This document shows, piece by piece, positions 8,559 through 17,344 of a stretch of 64,000 nucleotides of DNA. The DNA comes from Yoonia sp. I 8.24. Its GTDB lineage: Bacteria > Pseudomonadota > Alphaproteobacteria > Rhodobacterales > Rhodobacteraceae. The stretch lies in assembly GCF_022096995.1 (NCBI RefSeq), contig NZ_JACXGQ010000004.1, positions 248,001 to 312,000 of the forward strand, written 5' to 3'. A program made the translations under genes and the position numbers. The notes under the pieces are model-generated. The model was not told the origin of the DNA. It did no database searches and was given only the letters and a program-made list of their open reading frames with translations. How positions within the stretch are numbered: position 1 is the stretch's first letter; each line of letters starts with the position of its first letter.

Positions 8559-9215
8559 CTATGCCGTCTCGATCGCCCCATCACGGAAAACCCGAAGAAA
8601 CTCGACCTGATCTTTAATTGAATCTGCATATTCCTCTTGCTGATTCAGCTTGGAGACTTCGTCGAGGTCGCCTTTTTCATCGTACCGAAAATGCGTAATC
8701 TTCGCGTCATTCGGGTCAAAGCCGAATTTCGCAGAATATCGACAATGCATATCGCCCAAAAAGATGTCCTTGAACTGCATGAAATACACAGTATCGAACC
8801 AAGCAACATGTAACACAACATTCAGTGCATTTGCCATTGGACTTTCCCACGACCATGCGGGCTGCACCCGCGAGCGGATTAACAGGTCAGACACACTGAT
8901 TTCTTTGAGGCATTTATCAACCTGATCTTTGCTTTCGAATGCCATTTTGACCCGCGTCAAATGTGTCGGCGCCACATCAAAGTTCACTGGCGTTCCGATA
9001 CTGACCAGTTCGTAGTCAGGATAGTCTTTGATAAGCTGACGCAGTAATTTCGCCATCGTGATATCTTTGGTAACTCGTTTTGTTTCCCCAAACACATCGG
9101 TCACGAATTGCGGCACGTAATCGACACTTGAACGTACGATAATCTCTTCGGTCAGGCCCGTCGCGACAATGGTAAGTGTCTTTCCGTCTTCTTGCTTAGT
9201 ATGAATTATAGACAT
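8559..9215 (-). CDS. Hypothetical protein, unrecognised
   Basis: A 218-residue soluble protein that I do not recognise. The start at 9215 (MSIIHTKQEDGKTLTIVATG) has a GGGAGAA ribosome site at good spacing, so the upstream extension to 9326 is unlikely. It contains many acidic and aromatic residues (HVAWFDTVYFMQFKDIF, then HFRYDEKGDLDEVSKLNQQEEYADS) and no membrane segment. By eye the gene has more A/T and less typical codon choice than its neighbours. It lies between the Lrp gene and the ccoP terminator, with no operon partner. Confidence 0.6.
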   Translation of the reverse strand: MSIIHTKQEDGKTLTIVATGLTEEIIVRSSVDYVPQFVTDVFGETKRVTKDITMAKLLRQLIKDYPDYELVSIGTPVNFDVAPTHLTRVKMAFESKDQVDKCLKEISVSDLLIRSRVQPAWSWESPMANALNVVLHVAWFDTVYFMQFKDIFLGDMHCRYSAKFGFDPNDAKITHFRYDEKGDLDEVSKLNQQEEYADSIKDQVEFLRVFRDGAIETA

Positions 9216-9385
9216 GGTAAAAATTCTCCCTAAATTGATATCTCTAAAGTTGCGCAAAAGTATACTAACTCCCGCATGAGGTATGCCGCAATTCGGGATT
9301 TCCTTACCTTCAAGTTGGAGAAACAAACCGCCAAGCCGCTAGAAAGACGCAATGAGGTCGATGCTGAAAATTAGATTCTTAGTAC

Positions 9386-9418
9386 AAAAAAGGGCACCTA
9401 CTTGCGTAGGTGCCCTTT
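9386..9418 (-). terminator. Strong Rho-independent terminator of ccoNOQP
   Basis: A perfect 13-base inverted repeat (9389-9401 and 9406-9418, core GGGCACCTAC) with loop TTGC. On the minus strand the stem is followed by a run of six T. It lies 55 bases beyond the ccoP stop. Confidence 0.85.
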
Positions 9419-9472
9419 CCTTCACTGGGTACGTACCGTTGCGCGAACAGATGGTACGCTGCCTTGTGATCC

Positions 9473-10342
9473 TTATTCGCCGCCGCCCAATTGGTGAACA
9501 TAAGCTGTCACCGCTTGGATTTCTGCCTCTGTCAAACGTGTGCCCCAATTGGGCATGACCCCAAATCGGGCATAGCGCACGGTTTCTTCCAGTGTGTCGA
9601 CATCGCCACCATAAAGCCAGATTGCGTCGGTCAGGTTTGGCGCACCGAGGTCGCGGCTGCCGGTACCTTCATCGGCGTGGCAAGCGGCACAGTTATCATA
9701 GAAAACCGTTGCCCCCGCTTCGGCCAGTGCGGAGTCGTGTTCTTGGTTCGATATCGCCCGCACATGCTGCACGACTGCGTTGATTTCTTCATCGCTGAGA
9801 ATCTCGTCATAGGCGGTCATTTCGGAATAGCGCGCGTCCCAATCTTCTTCGTTACGAATACCGTGACGCACAGTATAGGCGATGTTTTCGAAATCACCGC
9901 CCCAAAGCCAATCATCGTCTAAAAGGTTCGGATAGCCTTTGGCACCCGCAGCCCCCGACCCGTGGCAGGTTGAACAATTGGTACGGAAAACGGCCGCACC
10001 TGCAGATGTCGCATAGCGCATTAGCTCTTCGTTTTCAGACAGCGTCGTCAGATCAGCCGCAGCCAGCTGCGCAGAAATTTCGGCGTTTGCCTCTTCGAAA
10101 CGGGCGATATCTGCGGCGACTTCACCGCGGGTGGAATATCCCAACACGCCTTTTGTCGCGCCTGAAATCATCGGCCAAGCGGGGTAAGCCACTGTATAGG
10201 CGATTGCCCAAACGATACACATATACAGCGTATACAGCCACCAGCGCGGCAGCGGGTTGTTCAGTTCTTTGATCCCGTCCCAATCATGGCCTGTGGTGTC
10301 AGTGCCTGTGACCTCGTCAATCTCTTTATGTTCGCTGCTCAT
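9473..10342 (-). CDS. ccoP: cbb3-type cytochrome c oxidase subunit III (diheme)
   Basis: A membrane-anchored diheme cytochrome c that passes electrons to the CcoN/CcoO core. The 289-residue protein has a single N-terminal membrane span (about residues 33-53, WWLYTLYMCIVWAIAYTVAY) and two heme c sites, CSTCH near residue 124 and CAACH near residue 219. Downstream methionine ligand regions are also present. It overlaps ccoQ by 4 bases. It is the last gene of the operon, with a strong terminator downstream. The assembly genes ccoGHIS do not follow here. Confidence 0.95.
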   Translation of the reverse strand: MSSEHKEIDEVTGTDTTGHDWDGIKELNNPLPRWWLYTLYMCIVWAIAYTVAYPAWPMISGATKGVLGYSTRGEVAADIARFEEANAEISAQLAAADLTTLSENEELMRYATSAGAAVFRTNCSTCHGSGAAGAKGYPNLLDDDWLWGGDFENIAYTVRHGIRNEEDWDARYSEMTAYDEILSDEEINAVVQHVRAISNQEHDSALAEAGATVFYDNCAACHADEGTGSRDLGAPNLTDAIWLYGGDVDTLEETVRYARFGVMPNWGTRLTEAEIQAVTAYVHQLGGGE

Positions 10343-10554
10343 GATTGCAGCTCCTTGATACTAGCGTCTTTGCTGGCGGGCGTCTCGACGCTACCGGGCG
10401 CAACTTCATTACGAAACGGGATATTGGCGGTTTCGGCATGCACCGACTTACTTCCCGGGCGGAATGCCCAAACGATCACCCCAAGGAAAAATAGGGTCAT
10501 CGCCAGTAAAACCCAGCTGTCGGCGATTTCACGCAGGATAGAATAGGTATCCAT
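10339..10554 (-). CDS. ccoQ: cbb3-type cytochrome oxidase subunit CcoQ
   Basis: A small (71-residue) single-span membrane subunit that stabilises the oxidase. The membrane helix is about residues 10-31 (IADSWVLLAMTLFFLGVIVWAFRPG). The FRPG ending and the hydrophilic tail are typical of CcoQ. It overlaps ccoP by 4 bases and follows ccoO by 12. Confidence 0.88.
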   Translation of the reverse strand: MDTYSILREIADSWVLLAMTLFFLGVIVWAFRPGSKSVHAETANIPFRNEVAPGSVETPASKDASIKELQS

Positions 10555-10566
10555 GATCTGTCTCCT

Positions 10567-11316
10567 TTACCGGCTTGCGTCTGGGGTGAAGGTCGAAAAA
10601 TCGACCGTTGTGCCCAGCATTTGAAGGTAAGCCACAAGCGCGTCCATTTCGGACACACCAGGCGCGCCGTCAAAGTTACGGACTTGTGCACCCGGATATC
10701 GTTCTAACAGCGCGTCGTAAGAATCGCTGTAAGGGTCGATTTGCACCAAGACATCGGATTCTGCGGCTTCGATCATTTCGTCGGTGTAAGGCACCCCAAC
10801 GATACGGTGCGTCGCCACAACGTCCGCAGCATATTCTGCGTTCACCTCAACATCCATCAAATAGCCATAGCCGGGCATGACGGATTCAGGCACCACAGAT
10901 TGCGGGTCGATCAAATGATCCACCTGCCACGCATCTGAGTACTTACCACCGACCCGGGCCAGATCAGGCCCGGTCCGTTTTGATCCCCACTGGAACGGGT
11001 GATCATACATTGATTCCGCCGCGAGCGAGTAGTGCCCGTAACGTTCGACTTCGTCGCGCATGGGCCGGATCATTTGGCTGTGACAAACATAGCAGCCTTC
11101 GCGGACGTAGATGTCGCGCCCCGCCAGTTCAAGCGGCGAATACGGGCGTACCCCTTCGACCTCTTCGATGGTGTTCTCGAGATAGAACAGCGGCGCGATT
11201 TCGACGATGCCCCCGATGCTCACCACGACAAGCGACGCGACGAACAACAGAGTTGGGCTCCGCTCAAGCATACCGTGTTTGGCCAGGAAGCCTTTGTTTT
11301 CTTGTGTATCAGACAT
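10567..11316 (-). CDS. ccoO: cbb3-type cytochrome c oxidase subunit II (monoheme)
   Basis: The monoheme cytochrome c subunit, 249 residues from the ATG at 11316 ([20 protein letters not shown]). One N-terminal membrane span lies at about residues 23-45. The heme c motif CYVCHSQM follows near residue 74, after [10 protein letters not shown] longer reading to 11397 would run into the ccoN coding sequence and is rejected. It is 11 bases downstream of ccoN. Confidence 0.95.
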   Translation of the reverse strand: MSDTQENKGFLAKHGMLERSPTLLFVASLVVVSIGGIVEIAPLFYLENTIEEVEGVRPYSPLELAGRDIYVREGCYVCHSQMIRPMRDEVERYGHYSLAAESMYDHPFQWGSKRTGPDLARVGGKYSDAWQVDHLIDPQSVVPESVMPGYGYLMDVEVNAEYAADVVATHRIVGVPYTDEMIEAAESDVLVQIDPYSDSYDALLERYPGAQVRNFDGAPGVSEMDALVAYLQMLGTTVDFSTFTPDASR

Positions 11317-11327
11317 GTTCCTGATCC

Positions 11328-12926
11328 TTATGCTGTAGGGACGCCGACAAGGGCTTTTTGGCGTGCGCCACCCTTGATGGTCATGAAGATGTTCCACGCC
11401 ATGATCAGCGCACCAGCTAGATACAAGACCCCACCCAATCCACGGACAACAAGCATTGGGAACTTGGCAGAAACGGTGTCAGCAAAGCTGTTCACAAGGA
11501 ACCCGTTTGCGTCGACTTCACGCCACATCAGGCCTTCCATGATACCGGTAACCCACATGGAGGCGGCATAAAGAATGATGCCGATTGTGGCCAACCAGAA
11601 GTGCCAGCTGATCGCAGACATCGAATACATGCCTTCTTTGCCCCAAAGACGTGGTGCCAAGAAATACAGAGCCGAGAAGGTAATCATCCCGTTCCAACCA
11701 AGCGCACCAGAGTGCACGTGACCAATGGTCCAGTCGGTATAGTGTGACAAGCTGTTGACCGCACGGATCGACATCATCGGGCCTTCAAATGTGGACATGC
11801 CATAGAACGCGAGACTGATCACCATCATCCGAATGATCGGATCTGTACGCAGTTTGTCCCATGCCCCTTGCAGGGTCATCAGACCGTTAATCATCCCGCC
11901 CCATGAAGGCATCCAAAGGATGATCGAGAACACCATGCCCAGTGTCGATGCCCAATCGGGCAACGCGGTGTAGTGCAAGTGGTGTGGACCCGCCCAGATA
12001 TAAAGGAAGATCAGCGCCCAAAAGTGAATGATTGACAGTTTGTAAGAATAGACCGGACGGCCCGCTTGCTTCGGTACGAAGTAGTACATCATCCCAAGGA
12101 AACCCGCAGTCAAGAAGAAGCCAACCGCGTTATGGCCATACCACCATTGCGTCATAGCGTCTTGGACACCCGCAAAGAGCTGTACCGATTTGCTGCCCCA
12201 AATACTGACGGGAACGGAAAGGTTGTTCACGATGTGCAACATCGCCACGGTAATGATGAAAGACAGCAAGAACCAGTTGGCGACGTAAATGTGTTTTTCT
12301 TTGCGTTTGAAAATTGTGCCCAAATAAACCGCCAAGAAAGCGACCCAGACGATCGTCAGCCAGATGTCGACGTACCATTCGGGTTCGGCGTATTCTTTCG
12401 ACTGCGTCGCCCCAAGCAGGTAACCTGTCGCAGCAAGCACGATAAACAAATTGTACCCCCAAAACACAAACCACGACAGGTTTCCGCCCCACAACCGCGC
12501 GCCGCAGGTGCGCTGCACGATGTAGAATGACGACATAATCAACGCGTTGCCCCCAAAGGCAAAAATCACCGCACTTGTGTGCAGTGGGCGCAATCGGCCA
12601 AAGTTACCGAAAGGTTGGAGAAACTCAAAGTTAAGCGCTGGAAAGGCAAGCTGGAAGGCGATGACGACACCGACTAAGAACCCAACAACACCCCAAAAGG
12701 TCGTTGCGATGACACCCGCGCGGACGACATCGTCCATATAGCCATCGGTTGCCACTGGCTTGATCGGCTCATCTGTTTGGCGCAACGTGCGCAAAAACAA
12801 ATAGCCTGCAACAAGCATAATAATTACCGCGTGCACCACGTAGGCGATATCACGCCCCCAGTTTGCCGCGATGGCCGCGAACAGGGTGATTATCCCCAAC
12901 ACGACCAGCTTAACATAGTTCCCCAT
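11328..12926 (-). CDS. ccoN: cbb3-type cytochrome c oxidase catalytic subunit I
   Basis: The catalytic heme-copper subunit that reduces oxygen to water at very low oxygen and pumps protons. The 532-residue protein has about 12 membrane spans and conserved histidine-bearing segments such as [32 protein letters not shown] and [15 protein letters not shown]. The start at 12926 ([12 protein letters not shown]) gives normal family length; the longer frame to 13124 crosses the divergent usp promoter. An FNR box lies 89-102 bases upstream, so oxygen-responsive control by FnrL (encoded 2.6 kb away) is expected. Confidence 0.96.
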   Translation of the reverse strand: MGNYVKLVVLGIITLFAAIAANWGRDIAYVVHAVIIMLVAGYLFLRTLRQTDEPIKPVATDGYMDDVVRAGVIATTFWGVVGFLVGVVIAFQLAFPALNFEFLQPFGNFGRLRPLHTSAVIFAFGGNALIMSSFYIVQRTCGARLWGGNLSWFVFWGYNLFIVLAATGYLLGATQSKEYAEPEWYVDIWLTIVWVAFLAVYLGTIFKRKEKHIYVANWFLLSFIITVAMLHIVNNLSVPVSIWGSKSVQLFAGVQDAMTQWWYGHNAVGFFLTAGFLGMMYYFVPKQAGRPVYSYKLSIIHFWALIFLYIWAGPHHLHYTALPDWASTLGMVFSIILWMPSWGGMINGLMTLQGAWDKLRTDPIIRMMVISLAFYGMSTFEGPMMSIRAVNSLSHYTDWTIGHVHSGALGWNGMITFSALYFLAPRLWGKEGMYSMSAISWHFWLATIGIILYAASMWVTGIMEGLMWREVDANGFLVNSFADTVSAKFPMLVVRGLGGVLYLAGALIMAWNIFMTIKGGARQKALVGVPTA

Positions 12927-13014
12927 CCGAGAATCCCCTTCGTTTGCCGCGCCCAACACCGGGCACAACATTTGCTTACGACTCTCGTAATGGTGAACGG
13001 GCTGTGTTTCGTCT

Positions 13015-13028
13015 TTGACATGGATCAA
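13015..13028. promoter_or_regulatory. FNR/FnrL box between ccoN and usp
   Basis: TTGAC-ATGG-ATCAA matches the FNR consensus TTGAT-N4-ATCAA at 9 of 10 half-site bases. It sits about 89 bases upstream of ccoN and about 96 bases upstream of usp, so a single dimer could control both divergent genes. The nearby fnrL gene strengthens the call. Confidence 0.75.
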
Positions 13029-13123
13029 GACAACGTGATCCAGATTAGCAGATGGTAGCGCTGAGGTGCGGCTTGCGCGAACGGTCGCCCTACCGTCGAA
13101 ACCGAAAAGGGAACCGCCAGTCA

Positions 13124-13957
13124 ATGGATTACAAAATCATTGCAACCGTTCTGACCAGGCAAGATGACGCGCCCGACGCGTTGAATGCAGCAATCGCGCT
13201 TGCAACTGATATGAACGCGCATCTGGATATTTACATCGCCACCATCAGCCACACCGAAACCAACAATTACTATTTAGGCGCAGAGGCAATCATGGTCGCT
13301 GAGCAAACCCGCGAGGCGATGGCCGCGCGTGAAGAAATCGAGGCGTGGCTTGAAGAGCGGATGAAAGGCGAAGTCATCCGTTGGTCGTCAAAGGCAGCGA
13401 CAGTACAAGGCCCTGCGCTGACAGGGTATTTGGCGCGCAGCTTGCGTTTTTCCGATTTGGTCGTGCTCCCACGCCCCTATCAAGACAACCCGGAAACCGC
13501 CGCAGTCGTCGAAGCCTGCCTATTTTCTGCAGAGCGCCCGGTTTTGATGATCCCTGAAGGTTGCGAAATGCCAGCGCATGGCGGCCGCGTGCTCATGGGG
13601 TGGAACGATGGCGCAGAAGCGCTCGCGGCGGCTCGGGCCGCGTTGCCTCTGCTCGAAAAATCGGACCAAACCGACATCTGCATCATCGATCCGCCCGTCC
13701 ATGCGGCCGATCGATCTGACCCCGGCGGGGCGATGGCACAGTATTTAATGCGGCACGGAACAAAGACTCAGGTTGACGTTTTGGCAAAAACAGAGCCACA
13801 TGTCGGCGAGATACTGCTGCGTCATGCTCGGGAGGTTGGCGCACAGATGATCGTATCCGGTGCTTATGGCCATTCCCGTCTGCGCGAAGCCGTCCTTGGC
13901 GGCGCCACGCGCAGCCTATTGGAAATGGCGGACCGGCCGATCTTGATGTCGCGCTAA
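13124..13957 (+). CDS. Universal stress protein (UspA family, two tandem domains)
   Basis: A 277-residue protein with two Usp-like halves. The C-terminal half ends with [22 protein letters not shown], the ATP-binding G-x2-G-x9-G(S/T) pattern of Usp proteins. The N-terminal half (about 1-140) is more diverged. The start at 13124 ([13 protein letters not shown]) gives the normal Usp beginning. It is divergent from ccoN across an FNR box, so it is probably induced at low oxygen. It converges with the retron RT gene. Confidence 0.85.
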   Translation: MDYKIIATVLTRQDDAPDALNAAIALATDMNAHLDIYIATISHTETNNYYLGAEAIMVAEQTREAMAAREEIEAWLEERMKGEVIRWSSKAATVQGPALTGYLARSLRFSDLVVLPRPYQDNPETAAVVEACLFSAERPVLMIPEGCEMPAHGGRVLMGWNDGAEALAAARAALPLLEKSDQTDICIIDPPVHAADRSDPGGAMAQYLMRHGTKTQVDVLAKTEPHVGEILLRHAREVGAQMIVSGAYGHSRLREAVLGGATRSLLEMADRPILMSR

Positions 13958-14028
13958 GACTTGCGCCGCGACATACCGGGGGGTGGGCGCGCTTGTGTTT
14001 TGGGAGGATCACAAGCATCGCCTGCCCT

Positions 14029-15339
14029 TCACCCACCGTTTATCGCGCGCGCATACAATTGTCGCAGCTTTTGACCGCGCGATGGATTTAACGTGCAGAC
14101 CCAATCGATTTGTCCTTCCAAAGATAGACAATGCGCGTGACCCAAACGGCCTAGATCATCAGTATGGCGCAATGCATTAATTTTGGCCTTGATCAGATCA
14201 TATCGCGCGCGCGGCACATTGATGTGCTGGTTCACCACAATCCCTGTCACCACCTGACGCTGCGCCGCATTGCGCACACGCGTCTTTCGTGGGTTCAGTA
14301 CGAACCCTTCCTCCTGCAAAATGTGTGGGACTGCCCTTGTCAGAACGGGTGCAATTCCTGCGTCACCCGAAAATGTAAGATCATCAGCATAGCGGCTGTA
14401 CTGCGCATCCAACGCACGCGCGAGCCCCGCCAACCGACGATCCAGCGTGAATGCAATCAAATTCGCTAATGCAGGCGACGACGGCGCGCCCTGCGGTAAA
14501 TGCGGGGTCCGCATCAACTGACCTTGCAGATGGGGTAACCGTGCGCGGACCCGCTGTGGCGTCGTGGTCGTACAAAGCCCCGTTAAGGTTCTCGCGACCG
14601 CATCCGGATATCCTAATCGCCGAAAAAGGCCAAAAACCCGCGCAGCCGCTAAGTTTGGAAAAAAGTCGCGTAGATCAAAGCCTACAACGGTTTGCGCCCC
14701 ACAGTGACGGTTTGCCGCTTGGGCACATGATTTACCGCGAACAAAACCGAATGCATCTGAATGGACAGGAACCTTGTCCAAAATCCCGCGCAAAATTTGA
14801 CGTTGTAACGCCTTAAGCCCCGATTTTGGGGCCTCGATTACGCGGTACCCGCCGGTTGGCTTGGGACGCAGCCCATATAAGTAATGATGTACCGGCGCAT
14901 CCGGGTGTTCGTTGTGGCGGTTCGCGATATCCGCCATATACATGAGCCGACCACCATCAATCACCAACCAATCTGCAAGCGCCGCGAATGTTGGGATATT
15001 GGGCAAATCCAATCTTGCGAACGGGAACAACGGGAGCATTTTACCGGAATTCAAATCTGGGTCCGGCCAAAGCCCCCGTCGCAAGCACTCACCGTGCAAT
15101 CGGACAAATGCATCACATGCGCACAAGGCCTTAGAAATCGCACCTGCGTTAGGGGCTGTCATCGCCGGTAAAAACGCCACAAGGTCTTCGGCGATCAACT
15201 GCGCTTCGCGTTGAAACTGTGCTGGCAGGCGCCGCTTTAATGCCCCGGTGACATCCGAGACAGCCCAACGCCCCTTGGCCAAACTTGGCGCGACTAACCT
15301 CGCAAAGATTTTTAGCGAATTTCTTTGGTCAGGGTGCAA
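14029..15339 (-). CDS. Retron-type reverse transcriptase
   Basis: A reverse transcriptase of 436 residues if the TTG at 15339 is used; the next in-frame ATG is about residue 60. RT motifs in order: RVIEAPKSGLKALQRQIL (167-184), GFVRGKSCAQAANRH (198-212, equivalent to the retron NAxxH region), catalytic Asp in FDLRDFFPN (221-229), LPQGAPSSP (281-289), RYADDLTFSG with the YADD box (316-325), and VTG (364-366), a retron Y-region mark. The series resembles, from memory, myxobacterial Mx162-like RTs. An N-terminal extension of about 130-150 residues precedes the RT core. It would reverse-transcribe the structured RNA just upstream into msDNA. No maturase or endonuclease domain is seen, against a group II intron. 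Confidence 0.88.
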   Translation of the reverse strand: MHPDQRNSLKIFARLVAPSLAKGRWAVSDVTGALKRRLPAQFQREAQLIAEDLVAFLPAMTAPNAGAISKALCACDAFVRLHGECLRRGLWPDPDLNSGKMLPLFPFARLDLPNIPTFAALADWLVIDGGRLMYMADIANRHNEHPDAPVHHYLYGLRPKPTGGYRVIEAPKSGLKALQRQILRGILDKVPVHSDAFGFVRGKSCAQAANRHCGAQTVVGFDLRDFFPNLAAARVFGLFRRLGYPDAVARTLTGLCTTTTPQRVRARLPHLQGQLMRTPHLPQGAPSSPALANLIAFTLDRRLAGLARALDAQYSRYADDLTFSGDAGIAPVLTRAVPHILQEEGFVLNPRKTRVRNAAQRQVVTGIVVNQHINVPRARYDLIKAKINALRHTDDLGRLGHAHCLSLEGQIDWVCTLNPSRGQKLRQLYARAINGG

Positions 15340-15343
15340 CGAA

Positions 15344-15477
15344 CGATCTCTGCCTTTCTTGGTCGCGCGTCACCAGGACTGGGTAACGCCCAGTCACGGT
15401 GATGCCGTGTATGCAAAGGTCGTTTGGTCAGGCGGGGATACCCCGCCCTTGGTATCAAAGACACCAGCCAGAGATCG
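15344..15477 (-). ncRNA. Retron msr-msd non-coding RNA (predicted)
   Basis: Directly upstream of the RT start, a 9-base perfect inverted repeat frames the region: a1 CGATCTCTG at 15477-15469 and a2 CAGAGATCG at 15352-15344 (minus strand). After a1 a G (15468, candidate branch base) leads into a short hairpin GGTGTC-TTT-GATACC (15465-15451, one G-U pair, UUU loop). A 7-pair hairpin GGCGGGG-TAT-CCCCGCC (15447-15431) follows. The msd part begins CCTTT (15419-15415), pairing with AAAGG (15357-15353). It encloses a long hairpin with GACTGGG/CCCAGTC (15395-15389 / 15383-15377) and outer TCACC/GGTGA. This order is the retron blueprint. Ends and branch base are estimates. Confidence 0.8.
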
Positions 15478-15532
15478 CCGTTGCCCCTAAGGCTTAGCGC
15501 CAAAAAACCGCTGAGACAACACGCCCACTGCG

Positions 15533-16252
15533 CTAGTCGGCTTCACCGGTTTCATCCTTAAGCGCTTCAACATCAGGCACCGTGATATCGCGGCGGTCGG
15601 TAAATGAAATCAGCCCATCGCGCTTTAACGCCGACATCTGGCGGCTCACCGTTTCAATCGTGAGGCCAAGATAATTTGCCATCGTTTCGCGGGTAATCGG
15701 TAAGGTGAACGTTGTGCTCTCTGAGGTTTGTGCCGACAACTTCGCCATCCGAATAGCGATCATATAGAGCAACGAAGCAATTTTTTCACGGGCAGTTTTG
15801 CGCCCTAACACCAACATCCATTCACGCGCCGCATCCAATTCATCCAACGTCATTTCCAACAGGCGTTGGCCGACATGAGGCGTGTGATCAATCAAACGCT
15901 CAAACGGTTTGCGCCGAAAACAGCAGAGCATCACATCCGTTTCAGCGACCACATCGCAATCAATCGTATCTCGGTTGGGGCGGCCCAAAAAATCACCGGG
16001 TAACAACAGACCAACCATTTGGACGCGCCCGTCGGGCATGGTCCGCGTCAGGCTCGACACGCCCGAAACGATGGATGCCACAAATTCCAATGGATCACCC
16101 GCAAAGAAAATCGGCTGTCCAGCTGCGAAGGAGCGATAATATTTGATCGCTTCCAGCTCTTGCATTTCGTCAACGTCACACTTTGAACAAACCGCATTAT
16201 ACCGGATGGGGCATTCTTCACAGGAGTTCATTGACGGCGGTGAAATCTTCAT
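15533..16252 (-). CDS. fnrL: FNR-type oxygen-sensing transcriptional regulator (FnrL)
   Basis: A Crp/Fnr-family regulator of 239 residues that activates microaerobic genes when its oxygen-labile [4Fe-4S] cluster is intact. Cysteines cluster at the N-terminus (CEECPIRYNAVCSKC) and a further one occurs in DTIDCDV, matching FNR cluster ligation. The cyclic-nucleotide-binding fold spans about 30-140, and the helix-turn-helix ITRETMANYLGLTIETVSRQMSAL lies near 175-200. The start at 16252 (MKISPPSMNSCEECP) is favoured over a 32-residue extension that lacks family character. An FNR box sits in front of ccoN and usp nearby. The retron RNA begins about 56 bases beyond its stop. Confidence 0.92.
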   Translation of the reverse strand: MKISPPSMNSCEECPIRYNAVCSKCDVDEMQELEAIKYYRSFAAGQPIFFAGDPLEFVASIVSGVSSLTRTMPDGRVQMVGLLLPGDFLGRPNRDTIDCDVVAETDVMLCCFRRKPFERLIDHTPHVGQRLLEMTLDELDAAREWMLVLGRKTAREKIASLLYMIAIRMAKLSAQTSESTTFTLPITRETMANYLGLTIETVSRQMSALKRDGLISFTDRRDITVPDVEALKDETGEAD

Positions 16253-16426
16253 TAGGCTAAACCTTGCGGCGGCTGGTCGGTGCCAGTATCGCGCAAACGA
16301 ACCTAAAGCGCCACTATAAACGCGAGGGAAGGCACGCCGGAAAACCAAGCAACCCGGCGCTACTCATTAACTCCACGCTTAGGATACCCTGCGGTCACAG
16401 CATCAATCAAAAGCCGTGACCAATAT

Positions 16427-17281
16427 TTAGGCGTTACCAACTTTTTGTTGCTGCTCGCCAAGCCCTTGAATACCAAGGCGCATGACTTCGCCACCTTTCA
16501 GGTATACCGGGGGATTTTGGCCCATGCCAACACCTGGGGGCGTACCCGTGGAAATCACGTCACCCGGCTGGAGCGACATGAAACGGCTACAATAGGCCAC
16601 CAAGAAAGGTACTTTATAAACCATCGTCGCGGTGCTGCCGTTTTGATAGCGTGTGCCATCGACGTCCAGCCACATCGACAGGTTATTATAATCGCCAACC
16701 TCATCGGGGGTCACCAGCCAAGGGCCGGTGGGGCCAAACGTGTCGCAGCCTTTGCCCTTGTCCCAAGTGCCCGCCCGTTCAATCTGATATTCGCGCTCTG
16801 AGACATCATTGACGACACAAAAACCGGCAATGTGGTTCATTGCATTCGCTTCGTCGATGTAGGATCCACCCGTCCCGATCACGATGCCCAGCTCGACCTC
16901 CCAGTCGGTCTTTACAGAGCCACGCGGGATCAAAACATCATCGTTCGGCCCCACAACGGCAGAGGTCCATTTATTGAAAATCACCGGCTCTGGCGGCACT
17001 TCAAGCCCACTTTCTGCGGCGTGGTCTGCATAATTCAAACCAATGCAGATAAATTTTCCGATATCACCGACACAGGCACCAAGGCGCAAATCCTCTTGCG
17101 GGGTGCCCGGAACGATGGGGAGCGTGCCAAGATCAAGGCCGCGCAATTTTTCGATGTTTTGCGCTGTCAGCGCGTCACCCGAAAGATCGTTCATCATCGC
17201 TGACAGATCACGCACCTGCCCTAGTTCATCCAAAAGGCCCGGTTTTTCCTGACCGTCAGGCCCATAACGCAGCAGTTTCAT
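16427..17281 (-). CDS. Fumarylacetoacetate hydrolase family enzyme, probable 2,4-diketo-3-deoxy-L-fuconate hydrolase
   Basis: A 284-residue FAH-family hydrolase. The metal-binding EVELGIVIG segment, GLNYADHAAESG and ISTGTPPGVGMG near the C-terminus are all family marks. In context it would cleave 2,4-diketo-3-deoxy-L-fuconate to pyruvate and L-lactate, the last step of the non-phosphorylating L-fucose pathway. All other enzymes of that route are encoded in this cluster. It follows the sugar-binding protein gene by 63 bases on the same strand. The family also includes ureidoglycolate lyase and fumarylpyruvate hydrolases, so the exact substrate is inferred. Confidence 0.8.
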   Translation of the reverse strand: MKLLRYGPDGQEKPGLLDELGQVRDLSAMMNDLSGDALTAQNIEKLRGLDLGTLPIVPGTPQEDLRLGACVGDIGKFICIGLNYADHAAESGLEVPPEPVIFNKWTSAVVGPNDDVLIPRGSVKTDWEVELGIVIGTGGSYIDEANAMNHIAGFCVVNDVSEREYQIERAGTWDKGKGCDTFGPTGPWLVTPDEVGDYNNLSMWLDVDGTRYQNGSTATMVYKVPFLVAYCSRFMSLQPGDVISTGTPPGVGMGQNPPVYLKGGEVMRLGIQGLGEQQQKVGNA

Positions 17282-17344
17282 ATTTGCCCTTTCCACAAAT
17301 TGTCGACGGCCCGCTGACCATAGCGGGCCGCCCATTGAACGCAA

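Noticed and set aside
13983-14036. Nested inverted repeats between the usp and RT stops as a terminator
   Set aside because: The arms are only 6 bases with long loops and no T run on either side.
14029-15339. Group II intron-encoded RT or diversity-generating RT
   Set aside because: No maturase or HNH domain follows the RT core, no intron domain V-like sequence or template/variable repeat was seen, and the VTG region with the upstream a1/a2 repeats fits a retron better.
15248-15503. Small open reading frames of 63-80 codons on both strands over the retron RNA
   Set aside because: They overlap the hairpin-rich RNA and the RT start, have no family features and no convincing ribosome sites.
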